From: Tridacna crocea
Taxonomy: Eukaryota > Mollusca > Bivalvia > Cardiida > Cardiidae
DNA length: 64,000 nt
Direction: 5' to 3'
Assembly (NCBI GenBank): GCA_943736015.1
Contig: OX031057.1
Location: forward strand, 59,664,001 to 59,728,000
Shown here: positions 29,511 to 40,328 of the stretch, in pieces
Numbering within the stretch: the stretch's first letter is position 1
How the letters are laid out: the number at the start of each line of letters is the position of its first letter
Position numbers and translations under genes: made by a program
Notes under the pieces: model-generated
Told to the model about the DNA's origin: nothing
Seen by the model: the letters and a program-made list of their open reading frames with translations, nothing else
Database searches by the model: none

Positions 29511-29737
29511 TAACCCTTTACAACAGAATCCCTACTTTTGACGACCCTGAGAAAGAAGCCTCCGGAAAACATTATGGGAAAAGGAGAAAATGCTGATAAC
29601 CAGCATTTTCTCCTTTCCCACAATGTTTTCTATCCTTTACAAAACAAATTTGAAATTTTCAGTCACCTTCATTTTGTCATCTGCAAATGCTTTAAATTTG
29701 GACCAGTCTAAAATTTTGTCGTTTGAATAAGAATTAG
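29510..29737. mobile_element. TTAA palindromic MITE, family C, reverse copy
   Basis: TTAACCCTTTACAACAGAATC at the left. Hairpin AAATGCTGATAACCAGCATTT (one mismatch at the core) and a decayed right end (AAGAATTAGG). Confidence 0.8.
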
Positions 29738-29776
29738 GCGATAATCAACAGTCTTTGCAAGTCAAGTAAAAGATAC

Positions 29777-30005
29777 TTAACCCTTTACTCCATAGATACT
29801 CATTTTTACGCATTGCTTGTAGGAGCCTTTGGAAAACATTGTGGCAAAAGGTGAGATTGCTCGTCACGAGCAATTTCACCTTTTGCCACAATGTTTTCTA
29901 CACTATCAAAAGGTGTCATATACACATAAGAAACAGCTTCATTCTTGCTGTTATTTAGGGTCAATTAGAGATACCATAGAAATGTCTTGTGGGGTAAAGG
30001 GTTAA
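29777..30005. mobile_element. TTAA palindromic MITE, family D, copy 2
   Basis: 229 bp from TTAA to TTAA. Long hairpin with arms ACATTGTGGCAAAAGGTGAG and TTTCACCTTTTGCCACAATG around TTGCTCGTCACGAGCAA. Confidence 0.85.
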
Positions 30006-30009
30006 AGTC

Positions 30010-30670
30010 TGCGATATCCTGTTCCAACTTTCTGCTATCAGGCTCGCGATTGACTTTTGTGTATGAGCAATGAGCAATCTCTTGAACCCTATTGCGCCAT
30101 GTAATTTACCACGAGGGAGTTGAGAGTGGTTGGACAAAATTCTCGTAAAATTACTACTTTTTCAGACAAACGTTATCAATAGAGACACATTCTCACATGT
30201 CATGTGAATTCGACCCTGTAAACAAGGTGCATCGAAAGTGTATTATAGATCTTACTTCATTTAATAAACCTTTCAATAATACTTTATAATATTGTTTGTT
30301 TTTGCGAACACAGGTTTAAGGTGCTAAGATTATTTCTTAAGTAATCCACGAGGGCAATATTAGTGTATTGAACGACAAACCTCGATGGAAGAAGATTATT
30401 TTGACTCTAACATGATGCACTTGATCACAGAAAAACAAGGTCAAACGAAGCGCACAAGAGCGGATGCAAGTTGTTGTTCAATAAACCACAGTTGTGAGTT
30501 ATGAGGTACAATAAATAATCCTCGACTGTGATAACCCGAGTGATTTATTCATTGCGCCTCGTAACTCACATGAAAGAAGATTGTTGCGAAACTTACATGA
30601 CCAAATCTTAAAGAAAGGAAAACAAGTTCAAACTTAGAGTAAAAACGAAAAATGAAGATAAAGAGAATAG
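30010..30670. other. Intergenic DNA with one weak inverted repeat
   Basis: TGTGAGTTATGAGGTACAATA at 30492 is answered by a related complement TTATTCATTGCGCCTCGTAACTCACA ending near 30570. A related phrase, GTGCCTCATAACTCATAA, occurs at 31677-31694. No gene seen. Confidence 0.4.
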
Positions 30671-30674
30671 ATCT

Positions 30675-31545
30675 ATTTGTTTTTTTCGGTGGAAGATCGA
30701 AATTTATTTCATCGAGTGGACACTATCGGTAATATTTTCACGAGTGGCGCATCCAAGAGTGAAAATATTACCGATGGTGTTCAAGAGATATTCTACTTAT
30801 TTCTTGCTTTTAACCCTTTCTAGGAGGAGCTTTATTAAAATCCAGTACAGTTCCGTTGTTCCCCGTGGCGTACCCCTCCCGCATAGCAACGCATTACAAT
30901 ATTACGTCAAGCGCGAGAAATGTAAGGTATATGACGTCATATTTCCCATCTGGTTGTGAGGCACGCACAATTTACCAAGGCAACAAGAACGTGAAAATCT
31001 GTATTTTCACTGGTGGTACCAGTCACGGCGGGGAATCACGTGACACAACAACAACAACAATAACCGTTATTTGAAAAAATTCCCCTACTTCAGGTAAGAA
31101 AATCTTCAATAATTCCGTTAATACGTGACCGATTGGAATTTGGTTTGAAGCAGAGAAGACGGAAGGACTCCAGGGATTTGCTTGATATGTTAGATTTTTT
31201 AAACAACACCTGATAAAAAAGTTATTGACGAGCAAACAAATTATCCAGGGTAAAAAATTTGTTTGCTCGTCAATAACTTTTTTATCAGGTGTTGTTTAAA
31301 AAAATCTAACACATCAAGCAAATCCCTGGAGTCCTTCCTCCTTCTCTGCTTCAAACCAAATTCCAATCGGCCATGTATTAACGGAATTATTGAAGATTTT
31401 CTTACCTGAAGTAGGGGAATTTTTTCAAATAACGGTCATCGTTGTTGTTGTTGTGTCACGTGATTCCCCGCCGTGCCAGTGAAAGATCGAAAAATATTTT
31501 CACTGCTATTTCTCGATACCCTACCGGAAAGCATGAAATAGTATG
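30675..31545. mobile_element. Family G element, copy 4, reversed and carrying a hairpin insertion
   Basis: It runs from TTTTTTCGGTGGAAGATCGA to TACCGGAAAGCATGAAATAG, the reverse of the other copies. The body shows GGCGTACCCCTCCCGCATAG and ATATGACGTCATATTTCCC. It is interrupted at the ACCAGTG site by the 31024-31475 palindrome. Confidence 0.7.
31024..31475. mobile_element. 450-bp near-perfect palindrome
   Basis: The arms are about 210 bp. CACGGCGGGGAATCACGTGA at 31024 is mirrored by TCACGTGATTCCCCGCCGTG ending at 31475. The arms meet at GAGCAAACAAATT and AATTTGTTTGCTC around 31229-31268. A few scattered mismatches (for example CTTGATATGTTAG against CTAACACATCAAG) show it is not an assembly mirror. 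No coding frame of note. Confidence 0.85.
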
Positions 31546-31549
31546 TATA

Positions 31550-32440
31550 TAACTCACTCATTGAATGACGTAACTCGATATAGAATGACATCACTTTACA
31601 TTGTCGCAGATTTTACCACGCTTTTCTTGCACTTTGTTTATAGAGCCGAATATGCGTGTTAGAGTAGTATTTATCGTGCCTCATAACTCATAAGCGTGGT
31701 TATTGACCGATAAACTACCAAGAAAGTATATTATTTTTTAATCAAAATATGTGTTGTCATCATCAAATTACGGGTAATGAACTTCATACAGGCCTATATA
31801 TTGGGAGCAAATAGTTCTGATAATAAAATGGCGTGTTCGTCTTCCGGTTCCGAAAATACTGACTCAAAATATCTGAAGAGTAAGGCAAGCTTGTCATTCG
31901 TTTACTTTTCATTCCAAAGGCTTCCTTTAACAAATTTCTTTCGACGTAAAATCTGTTAATAACCCTACCTTTTAAGTGAAACGTTAAAGTATAATTATAT
32001 TCGTTCATTGAAACGTGACCAAATTTTCGAAAATACGGAAGACTGATGTCACAATTGAAAAATGCAGTCTGATACTGGTCTATCTAAACTTTGAATATAC
32101 TGTTACGTATCTATTGATAAGCAGAATAGTCTATATGTAACTTATATTTGTAACGGTTGAAACATCGTAAATGCAGTCTACATATAAATACATATAATAT
32201 TTTTTAAAGATTTGACATCTTCAGAATGCTATATTGTTTAGAGATAGATATTCAAACGCTAAGAATCGGACGTAGCAGAGAATACTAAATGAAGAAAAAT
32301 GAGTCGTCATGAACATTTTTTTTTTCCAAACAAAATTTTAACCCAACTACACATGCACATTACAAACCTTTGAAAAACCTGGCAATAAACATCGGTCATC
32401 CACAAGTAAGAGAAGAGAAGACAATTAATCACGCAAATCA
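31550..32440. other. Intergenic AT-rich DNA
   Basis: No exon, SINE or clear hairpin recognised. Frames at 31777-31959 and 31784-32008 overlap on opposite strands without any motif. Confidence 0.45.
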
Positions 32441-32442
32441 TG

Positions 32443-32670
32443 TTAACCCTTTCCCAAACGACAAAATTTTAGACTGGTCCAAATTGAAAGCACTTACAGA
32501 CGACAAAATAAATGTAACTCAAAAATTGAAATTTTTTTCCGGGAGGATAGAAAAATTGTTGGAAAAGGAGAAAATGGTGGTTACCAGCATTTTCTCCTTT
32601 TCCAACAGTGTTTTCAAAAGGCTTCTTTTTCAGGGTCGTTAAAAGTCGGGATTGTGTGGTAATGGGTTAA
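32443..32670. mobile_element. TTAA palindromic MITE, family C, forward copy
   Basis: TTAACCCTTTCCCAAACGAC to AATGGGTTAA. Hairpin GGAGAAAATGGTGGTTACCAG (one arm mismatch). Confidence 0.85.
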
Positions 32671-32707
32671 ATGGTAGATCTATGTATTCATGGTGCATTT
32701 GCATCGC

Positions 32708-32919
32708 TTAACCCTTATCCTGCTAAATAACTAAAATTGAATTTTCATTTCGATAGTAAAAACCAAAAATTTGCTATTTCAAAGTCATGCTTTGGATAAT
32801 AAAATCTCTATATCGGGCAGTGCAGATCCAAGATCAGACTGCACGTTCTGTGCAGTCTGATCTTGATCTACACTGTCCGCCAAAGGTCAGTAAGTCGCGC
32901 TTAGAAGCCTAAGGGTTAA
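32708..32919. mobile_element. TTAA palindromic MITE, family B, copy 4
   Basis: TTAACCCTTATCCTGCTAAAT opens it and AAGGGTTAA closes it. The central hairpin GATCAGACTGCACG..CGTGCAGTCTGATC is interrupted only by its TTCTG loop. Confidence 0.8.
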
Positions 32920-32998
32920 TTCAGTATGCATTCATCATTATAAGTGTTTACACTTGATGGTATTATAACGAGGAAGTAGAGTACATGTATAACAGTGA

Positions 32999-33259
32999 CT
33001 TGCTACTCTCGAAAAGGGGCATTCAGACATTTGCGTAAAATGTCGTCTCGGATTAGCCTGCGCAGTCCGCGCAGGCCAATCCGAGACGGCATTTTACGAC
33101 TACATTAGATTTTGTGGTACAATAGACTTGGGAAAGACAGAAAATCAACCTTAAAACGGAAAGGGTCGTTTCGGATTAGACTGTGCAGACTGCGCAGGCT
33201 GATCCGAGACGACATTTTCCGCAAAAGTCCGAACGCCCCTTTTGGCGTGTTACAGGCTA
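32999..33259. mobile_element. Two-hairpin MITE, family A, copy 6
   Basis: CTTGCTACTCTCGAAAAGGGG at the left and TTTTGGCGTGTTACAGGC at the right. First palindrome TCGGATTAGCCTGCGCAGTC and complement; second has drifted. Confidence 0.8.
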
Positions 33260-33491
33260 TATAAAAATATCTATTAAATTTAAGGACAAGATTTAACCAC
33301 ATTGAAAGCATTTGCAGATGACAATTTATACGTGGTTCAAACCATGGAATAAGTCATATGATACGGTTGAAAATATTGCTGGAAAAGGCTTCACCCTTAG
33401 AGTCGGTAAGACTCGGGAATGTTCGGCAAAGGGTAACAGATACTTCCGGAAATATTTTAAATAAAAAAATGATACGCATTAATCCACGGCC

Positions 33492-33799
33492 GAGCCCCGG
33501 TAGCTCAGTCGGTAGCGCGCAGGACTTAAGTCTTGAGGGGGTCATGGATTCTTTTCCTGACTCGGCCAATTTCTTTCCGAGGATTGATGATAGTCATTGC
33601 GACAGGATTCATTCCTCTTCCACTGTTGGCCGTTGTTTCGACGATGGTTATGTTGGAAAGCAGCCAGTGGCTCGGAAAGAAAATTGTGCGAGGTACTGGT
33701 AAAAGAGACTCCAGGAAGGCAGTGATAGGTGCACTTGCCGCTGCGATATAACTGAGATAATGTTGAAAATGGTGTTCAATACCATGCAATCAATCGATA
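33492..33799 (+). mobile_element. tRNA-derived SINE
   Basis: Head GAGCCCCGGTAGCTCAGTCGG (A-box region, anticodon-like GACTTAAGTC), a degenerate B box, then a body ending ATAATGTTGAAAATGGTG and CAATCAATCGATAAC. Its body also occurs at 51325-51605 and 58410-58565. The intact acceptor stem of a functional tRNA is missing. Confidence 0.75.
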
Positions 33800-33842
33800 A
33801 CTCAACAATCTTCGCAAGCGTAGGTCTGTGCTACCCCTTGCA

Positions 33843-34071
33843 TTAACCCTTTACTCCATAGATCCTCATTTCTGCACATTGCTTGTAGGAGCCTTTGGAA
33901 AACATTGTGGCAAAAGGTGAAATTGCTCGTGACGAGCAATTTCACCTTTTGTCACAATGTTTTCTATGCTATCAAAAGGTGTCATATACACATAAGAAAC
34001 TGCTTCATCGTTGCTGTTATTTAGGGTCAATTTGAGATACCATAGAAATGCCTTATGGGGTAAAGGGTTAA
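33843..34071. mobile_element. TTAA palindromic MITE, family D, copy 3
   Basis: 229 bp, the same length as the 29.8-kb copy and very close to it in sequence. The core is GCTCGTGACGAGC, and the arms read GTGGCAAAAGGTGAAATT and AATTTCACCTTTTGTCAC. Confidence 0.85.
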
Positions 34072-34111
34072 AGACAGAGTACATTTAGTGTCATTACCTT
34101 GTGAAGATGAC

Positions 34112-34312
34112 ATCCACACTTATCCTGCTAAATAACTAAAACGAAATTTTCGGTTCGACAGTAAAAGCACGTGTATTGCTATTTCAAAAGTACGTTTTGG
34201 GGAGTAAAATCTCCTTATCGGACAGTGCAGATAAAAGATCAGACTGCACGGAACGTGCAGTCTGATCTTGATCTACACTGTCCGCAAAAGGTCAATTAGT
34301 CGCGCCAAAGGG
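34112..34312. mobile_element. Family B MITE, copy 5, ends decayed
   Basis: ATCCTGCTAAATAACTAAA starts it. The hairpin core here is GACTGCACGGAACGTGCAGTC, making a longer perfect palindrome than in other copies. Neither TTAA survives. Confidence 0.7.
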
Positions 34313-34769
34313 GTTCCTGAAAACCAAAGTATCTCCCTTGCCAGATAATGCCTGAAAGTAACCAAATAACAGACTGGTCCTTTCACCTGTGTTCCTTTGT
34401 TTTTATCCTTGGTTCCCTTGGGGATGCTGCGATAAATTTAACAATAATTTATGATGTATGTGTAAGGTCCACATATAATTCGAATCAACTTCTGTTCTGA
34501 ATCATCAGGAGAACTACGTATGTATCGATTTTTAAAATAGTCTAGATTGATTTACTTGAAATATTCCCTCAGGGATATAGCTGTTCAGTGCAAGAAAATC
34601 AAGGATAAAATCCAAGTAATTCCCAAATCCGGACAAAAGTAGTACTGGAGATGAATCAAGGGAAACAACTGATGAATGACCCTCGTAAAGTCATTGTCTG
34701 TGAAAATGGGGTTTGATGTATCAACAAAAAAAGTATCATTTTGTTCTCGCCCACTGATCATTCAAAGAG

Positions 34770-34950
34770 ATCCATTAAACCCTGTATCAGATGACAAAAT
34801 TTTAGCCTTGTCCAAACTGAGAGCATTTGCAGACGACAATTTCAATGGGGCTTAATAGGTGCAATGTTCCTTTGATAGGGTAGAAAACATTGTAGGAAAA
34901 GGAGAAAATGCAGCATTATGCTGATTATCAGCTATTTCTCGTGTAACATC
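34770..34950. mobile_element. Family C MITE, truncated forward copy
   Basis: TTAAACCCTGTATCAGATGAC, GAGAGCATTTGCAGACGAC, GTAGGAAAAGGAGAAAATGC, then the core breaks down at CAGCATTATGCTGATTATCAG. Confidence 0.6.
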
Positions 34951-35074
34951 ATTTGTTACAGTTTATATGTATATGGATCCATGATTATGTGATCATTTTA
35001 TGTCCATCGTCTAGTACAGCACGAAGATGCAAATTGCTTTTCCGTAAAGATAGCTCAGGTATGGTAAACTAGTA

Positions 35075-35525
35075 AGACCTTGCCAAAGCATGTTAACAGA
35101 ACAATTAGACCTTACCGAAGCATGTTAACAGAACAGTTAGACCTTACCGAAGCAGGTTAACGGAACAGTTAGTCCTTACCGAAGCAGGTTAACGGAACAG
35201 TTAGATCTTACCGACGCATGTTAACAGAACAGTTAGACTTTACCGATGCAGGTTGACAGAACAGTTAGACCTTACCGAAGCAGGCTGACAGAACAGTTAG
35301 ACCTTACCGAAGCAGGTTAACAGAACAGTTAGACTTTACCGATGCAGGTTGACAGAACAGTAAGACCTAACCGAAGCATGTTAACAGAACAGTTAGACTT
35401 TACTGAAGCAGGTTAACATAACAGTTTAGACCTTACCGAAGCAGGTTGACAGAACAGTTAGACCTTACCGAAGCAGGTTAACAGAACAGTTAGACCTAAC
35501 CGAATCATGTTAACAGAACATTCAG
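35075..35525 (+). repeat. 32-bp minisatellite
   Basis: About fourteen units of AGACCTTACCGAAGCAGGTT followed by AACAGAACAGTT, with variants GATGCAGGTTGACAG. The unit start moves by exactly 32 bases between the first clear pair (35107 and 35139). Confidence 0.92.
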
Positions 35526-35601
35526 TTGTCATATACATGCAGTCAATCTTACAACTTTGTTAACTTTTATCCTTTATGTTGTACATCCACTTTTCATATA
35601 A

Positions 35602-35800
35602 CCCTTTATCGCACAATTCCGACTTTCTAACGACCTCAGAAGAGATGGCTTTTGAAAACATTTTAGGAAAAGGAGAAAATGCTGATGACTACCCAATCAA
35701 AGACTAACTGCACAATTTTAGCCACACCGAAATTGTCGTCTGGTAATGGTTTCAATTTTGACAATGCTAAAAATTTGTCGCCAGGCAAAGAGTCGACCAA
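35602..35800. mobile_element. Family C MITE, truncated reverse copy
   Basis: AACCCTTTATCGCACAATTCC, GGAAAAGGAGAAAATGCTGA, then the right hairpin arm is absent and the sequence resumes at GTCGTCTGGTAATGGTTTCA. Confidence 0.6.
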
Positions 35801-36109
35801 CAATCTAAACCTACTACAATTAAAAAGTAAAATACATACAAACTGCAAAAATTATAAAATACTACGTGTATATTCAACCATAAAACACTTCAAAATAATA
35901 TTACCTCAGGGATGCTGTACGTCCATTTGTCATGTCATAGGTGAATAAAATGATTTCTGTCTATATGCAATGTCAAAATTACATAGTATTGTGTGTACAC
36001 ACTTGTACGTTGTACAATATACAACCGGGGTACCCGATGAAACGTGACACCCAAATTTGTCAAATGTTGAAATCAGTCGAATGAATCGTCAAAACCCTTC
36101 ATTTGGCTA

Positions 36110-36230
36110 TTAATCCTTTAGCTCCTTAGAGCGACTCACTGACCATTGCCGACAGTGTAGATAAAAGATCAGACTGCACAGAATGTGCAGTCTGATCTTT
36201 GATCTACACTGTCCGATAAGGACATAAATT
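36110..36230. mobile_element. Family B MITE, reversed and truncated
   Basis: Starts TTAATCCTTTAGCTCCTTAG. Hairpin GATCAGACTGCACAGAATGTG and complement. The other half of the element is missing after CACTGTCCGATAAGG. Confidence 0.65.
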
Positions 36231-36371
36231 ATGTTTCCCAAAAATGTGAGCGTACCTTTCACATAAGGAAAATTTGGGGGGTTTACCGATTTTTATCGAT
36301 TTGAAAAGTTTATTTAACTTATTTAGCGGGAAAGATGTTACATTGATTCTTTTACGATACATTTTGATTAA

Positions 36372-36590
36372 TTTCTAGAAATAGTATGACATGTTGAAAA
36401 GTGAACAGTATTACCACCTCCGTTCATGTTTCATCATCACCAGATTATAAGTTCATCTTATTTCTTTACCGTTTGTAACGTATTGATTTCTAAAAACAGT
36501 ATGACATGTGGAAAAAATTACTCGTAATGAACAATAATACCACCTCCGTTCATGTTTTATCATCACCAGATTATAAGTTCATCTCATTTC
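36372..36590 (+). repeat. Tandem duplication of about 110 bp
   Basis: Two copies share AGTATGACATGTKGAAAA, TACCACCTCCGTTCATGTTT and ATCATCACCAGATTATAAG. The second has a short insertion (TTACTCGTAATG). No coding content. Confidence 0.75.
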
Positions 36591-36699
36591 GATGCATTTT
36601 GTAACAGAAAAAAAAAAATTCTAATTCTAAAAGGAGGGGTTAATGTATCTGCAAAGAGGGGATTAAGAACAGGGTACCCTAGAAGAATTCGTGTAACAT

Positions 36700-36985
36700 T
36701 GCCTTTCGTCTGTTTGCATCGTGTCATTTTGTTTTGTATACCTACTGTTCAGTAGACAAATATATGTGTAGTACTGTCATGTAAAACTTGAATTATATTA
36801 AACATATCTTTTGACTTTGGTGAAAGTGCTACACTCATAATTGTATACTGTATAATGTAAGTCCTTTTACCGTCTGTCATACTCTCTAGATCTCGTATTA
36901 TTTCATGTTTATAAATGATACTTTTTCACGGTGACAATGTACAACTGTGTACTTGGCTTGTAATAAAATTCTGTTCTGTTCTGCT
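36700..36985 (+). repeat. Possible 3' end of a CR1-like LINE
   Basis: Ends TAATAAAATTCTGTTCTGTTCTG, which resembles the short tandem tails of CR1/L2-type retroelements. No reverse-transcriptase frame is visible upstream, so this is a tentative call. Confidence 0.3.
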
Positions 36986-37079
36986 CGTTTGATTTCTTAT
37001 ATACTATACGACGAGGCAGTTACCATCCGTCCGAAATGAAAGCATTTGTAGACAGCAAAGTAAATGGTACGACTTTTCC

Positions 37080-37910
37080 TCATTTTCTCCCGCTACATGG
37101 CATTCTACAAATACATATCTATGTAATTTGGGCATTCTGGGTACAGAACCGGACTACTTTTCTACGGGACAATCGTTACTTCGAATTTCAAACTAAAATA
37201 AACGTTTACTCAAATAAAACGCTACCTGGTGCGATTCATTCAGCTATGGTCAGCAGTTTAGAGAAATCTGGAGCTAAAACAGGCCTGATTTCTCTTCAAA
37301 AGTACTGATAAAAGCCATTTTCTCTATATTGCTACTTTATAGCGCGTATTACTATAATCCCCCGTTTACTTACTCAATAAAACCGACCTGGTGGGATTTA
37401 TTCAGCTGTAGAGTACCAGCCGATATAGCTCAGTAGGTAGAGCGTAGAACTCGTGAACATAATGTTTCGGATCACTACAGGTTGTGTGTTCGAATCCCCG
37501 GCTGGCCAACTAAAATTTCTAATAGTCTTTCGGATGAGACATTAAACCGAGGTCCCGTGTGACGGTGCTATAAGCCGAGCACGTTAAAGAACCAGGTGAA
37601 GCTCTCCGTAGTTTCGTCCTGTATCCTTGCACTATCCGCCGTAACAACTACCCGTCTTCTTGGGGCATCGCTGAGATGGGCAACCAGTAGCGACGATAAA
37701 TAAACGCAAATAACCAACCAATCATTCAGCTATAATCAGCTAGCATGTAAGCTATGCATCGGTCATTTATTAAACCAGTCCTATATAGGCTTATGTGATA
37801 GCTATGGTATAAGCCTTACTTCTCCTTAGTATATGGGGTGGGTGATGCGTCATAGCTGACAGGTCTACGAAGGAGATGACATGCGCAGACCACGGATTTT
37901 TTTCCTTCAA
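37080..37910 (+). repeat. Dispersed repeat family J, copy 2, interrupted by a SINE
   Basis: Matches 13925-14335 over 37080-37400 and again over about 37800-37910 (GGTGGGTGATGCGT, GACATGCGCAGACCACGG). The break is filled mainly by the 37411-37723 SINE. Confidence 0.65.
37411..37723 (+). mobile_element. tRNA-derived SINE with target-site duplication
   Basis: The head has a good A box (TAGCTCAGTAGGTAGAGC), a B box (GTGTTCGAATCCCC) and even a paired CCAGCCG/CGGCTGG stem. An expanded anticodon arm shows it is not a working tRNA. The body carries TCTTTCGGATGAGACATTAA and ACCGAGGTCCCGTGTG. The flanks ATTCAGCTGTA (37400) and ATTCAGCTATA (37724) are a 10/11 target duplication. A related reversed copy lies at 44838-45008. 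Confidence 0.85.
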
Positions 37911-38070
37911 TGATTTGTTACCCTGCGGCCAAATATGAACATAATGGTAACTAGTATTTTATTCTTTGTTTACAATGCTTCATACGACCTACACCAAATA
38001 GCCAAGCAGCAATCAACAGATCGTGAACAGCTCATTCAGTTCCCGGATCTGTATCCAGAAATTCCCTAAA

Positions 38071-38181
38071 TGTCTATGAAATTATTTGTTGATACTTTTC
38101 TTAGTTTCCTGAATAGGGAGGAAATCATTATCTCCCTTTGTAATGAGAATTCAGTGGTTTTAGATTTATAAATGATAATTT
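38071..38181 (+). repeat. Fragment of the 743-1111 element family
   Basis: GAAATTATTTGTTGATACTTT through TTTTAGATTTATAAATGATA matches 869-983 closely. Terminal repeats are missing. Confidence 0.65.
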
Positions 38182-38211
38182 TTCGCTTTTCGTCAATGTA
38201 CAAGTACCATG

Positions 38212-38446
38212 ATTTACCCTTTACCAAACGACAAAAATTTTAGACTGGTCCAAACTGAAGGCACTTGCAGACGACATGATAAATGTAACTAAAAAATTGA
38301 AATTTGTTTCCAGTAGGGTAGAAAACATTGTAGGAAAAGGAGAAAATGCTGGTTACCAGCATTTTCTCCTTTTCCCACAATGTTTTCAAAAGGCTTCTAT
38401 CATATCACAGGGTCGTAAGAACCAGAGATTGTTTGGTAAAGAGTTA
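38212..38446. mobile_element. TTAA palindromic MITE, family C, forward copy
   Basis: TTACCCTTTACCAAACGAC to GGTAAAGAGTTAA. Hairpin AAATGCTGGTTACCAGCATTT with near-perfect arms. Confidence 0.85.
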
Positions 38447-38934
38447 AGTCCGTTGTAAAAAAAATGTTTATATGGAGCCGTGGGCACGTGATGACTTGCC
38501 TGGTATCATGCATCCCGGAAGTACATGAAGCCCCCCTTTGCCAGAGCACTGCGCAGTTATATAAGACCCTGGGTGTGTGCTTATGAAACTGATTTCATGC
38601 TTGACTCAGCTGAGCATGAAATTTCAAAATTATACAGAAATGATTTTAATACACTTCACAAAGCAATCTTGTAACATTTCCTTGTTGTTTACTAATAAAT
38701 AAAGACGTATATAGCAAATGTTGGCGCGCATTCTACTGCGCATATATTTTGGTCGTGGATATTGAATCAAAAGTGCACTTATGTTTTTTTTGCACATAAT
38801 GATAATCCTATTGACGGACTCAAACATATAGCACTTTCGTCGGATAGTATTGGTGAAGAGAGTGAAAAAAATGGATCTTTGAACTGTTACCGAAGCGGCG
38901 TTACGCATGAAACAAGGAAACAATGGGAGGTTAT

Positions 38935-39115
38935 TTAACTCTTTACCACACAATCCCTACTTTTAACGACCCTGAGAAAGAAGCCATTCGAAAACATTGT
39001 GGAAAAAGGAGAAAATGCTGGTAACCTTCCTAGACCAAAGTCACATTTATTTTGTTGTCTGCAAATGCTTTCAATTTGGACCAGTCTATCATTTTGTTGT
39101 TTGGTAAAGAGTTTA
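38935..39115. mobile_element. Family C MITE, reverse copy lacking the right hairpin arm
   Basis: TTAACTCTTTACCACACAATC to GGTAAAGAGTTTAA. The left arm ends GAAAATGCTGGTAACC and jumps to TTCCTAGACCAAAGTCAC, so one half of the palindrome has been deleted precisely at the centre. Confidence 0.75.
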
Positions 39116-39119
39116 AGAT

Positions 39120-39560
39120 GTGGAAATATATATAGTTGTTTCCACTTTGAACATTATTGTTGGAAAAAGAGAACTGGGCTGAAACTGTAGAGCGTATATC
39201 CTTAATTTTTTCTTTGAAAAAAATACTTCCACAGTGACCTTGTACCTTGCTTAGTGATGAAATAAACACTGGTAGGTGTCATTTTTTATTTTTTCTTGTT
39301 ATATATAATCATAAATACTATAAGCGTGGAAATTTTCAGAAAAATCTGTCCATTAGAAAGTATGTATTTATTTGAGATTAATCCTTAATTAGGTCAAATT
39401 ATCCCCTTTTTAACTAAATAATCCATATATAAAGTGCATATTTGTACATTTATCATGTTTAAAACTAGGCTTATATATATTTCTTGTGCAAAAATATATG
39501 AATTTTCATTAAAATGGTGGATATTTGTATATTTCTCCTGTTAGTTTCCAATTCAATTGA
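39120..39560. other. AT-rich intergenic DNA
   Basis: No recognisable feature; several TATATA stretches. Confidence 0.45.
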
Positions 39561-39562
39561 CT

Positions 39563-39781
39563 GTTAACCCTTTACAAAAAGACAAAATTTAAGACTGGTC
39601 CAAATTGAAAGCACTTGTGGACAACAAAAAACACGTAACTCAAATATTGAAATTTTGTAGAAAACATTGTGGGAAAAGGAGAAAATGCTGGTTACCAGCA
39701 TTTTCTCCTTTTCCCACAATGTTTTCGAATGGCTTCTTTCTCAGGGTCGTCAAAAGTACGGATTGTGTGGCAATGGGTTAA
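39563..39781. mobile_element. TTAA palindromic MITE, family C, intact forward copy
   Basis: TTAA at both ends. Perfect hairpin from ACATTGTGGGAAAAGGAG to CTCCTTTTCCCACAATGT. Confidence 0.88.
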
Positions 39782-39956
39782 AGAAAGACGCTTTAAAACC
39801 AATGTAAGCTAAATTTTGGTACTGTAGACATCTTTTTCAAAGGAAAATTTCTACCAATATCCATTATTGAAAAAAAAATAAAACTTTTTGTAAAAAGAAT
39901 TGTGCGCTGTGACAAGAAATTTTGCGTTTTGTCTTTAACAAAGTTACTATTATGTA

Positions 39957-40175
39957 TTAACCCATTACCAACACAATCCCTACTTTTGACAACCCTGAAA
40001 AAAAAGCCTTTTGAAAGCGTTGTGGGAAAAGGAGAAAATGCTGGTAACCGGCATTTTCTCCTTTTCCTACAGTGTTTTCTATTCTTCCCAAAACAAAGTT
40101 CAAATTTTCAGTCACTTTTATTTTGTCGAAATGCTTTCGATTTGGACAAGCCTTGTCGTTTGGTAATGAGGTAAA
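39957..40175. mobile_element. TTAA palindromic MITE, family C, reverse copy
   Basis: TTAACCCATTACCAACACAAT at the left, core AATGCTGGTAACCGGCATT, right end decayed (GGTAATGAGGTAA). Confidence 0.8.
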
Positions 40176-40328
40176 GGAAAGTCCTTATTCCTTATTTCGG
40201 TACTTGCTCGATCACGAATCAAATTGAAAATTTGAGCACACGCTCAGTAAAGAATGATCTCAAGTTTGATTGATTGATTTTCCGTTTATTTATCTTCGGC
40301 ACCGGTTGCCCAAACGGGCGACTTCCCC

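Noticed and set aside
32370..32642. Frames containing DKINVTQKLKF-type peptides (also at 38276, 3274 and elsewhere)
   Set aside because: They recur wherever a forward family C MITE is read in the same frame; they are repeat translations, not a gene family.
33490..33550. Functional tRNA-Leu gene
   Set aside because: The T arm is degenerate and the sequence continues into a SINE body also found at 51.3 and 58.4 kb.
37424..37510. Functional tRNA gene
   Set aside because: The acceptor stem and both boxes look good, but the anticodon arm is expanded and a SINE body with flanking target duplication follows.
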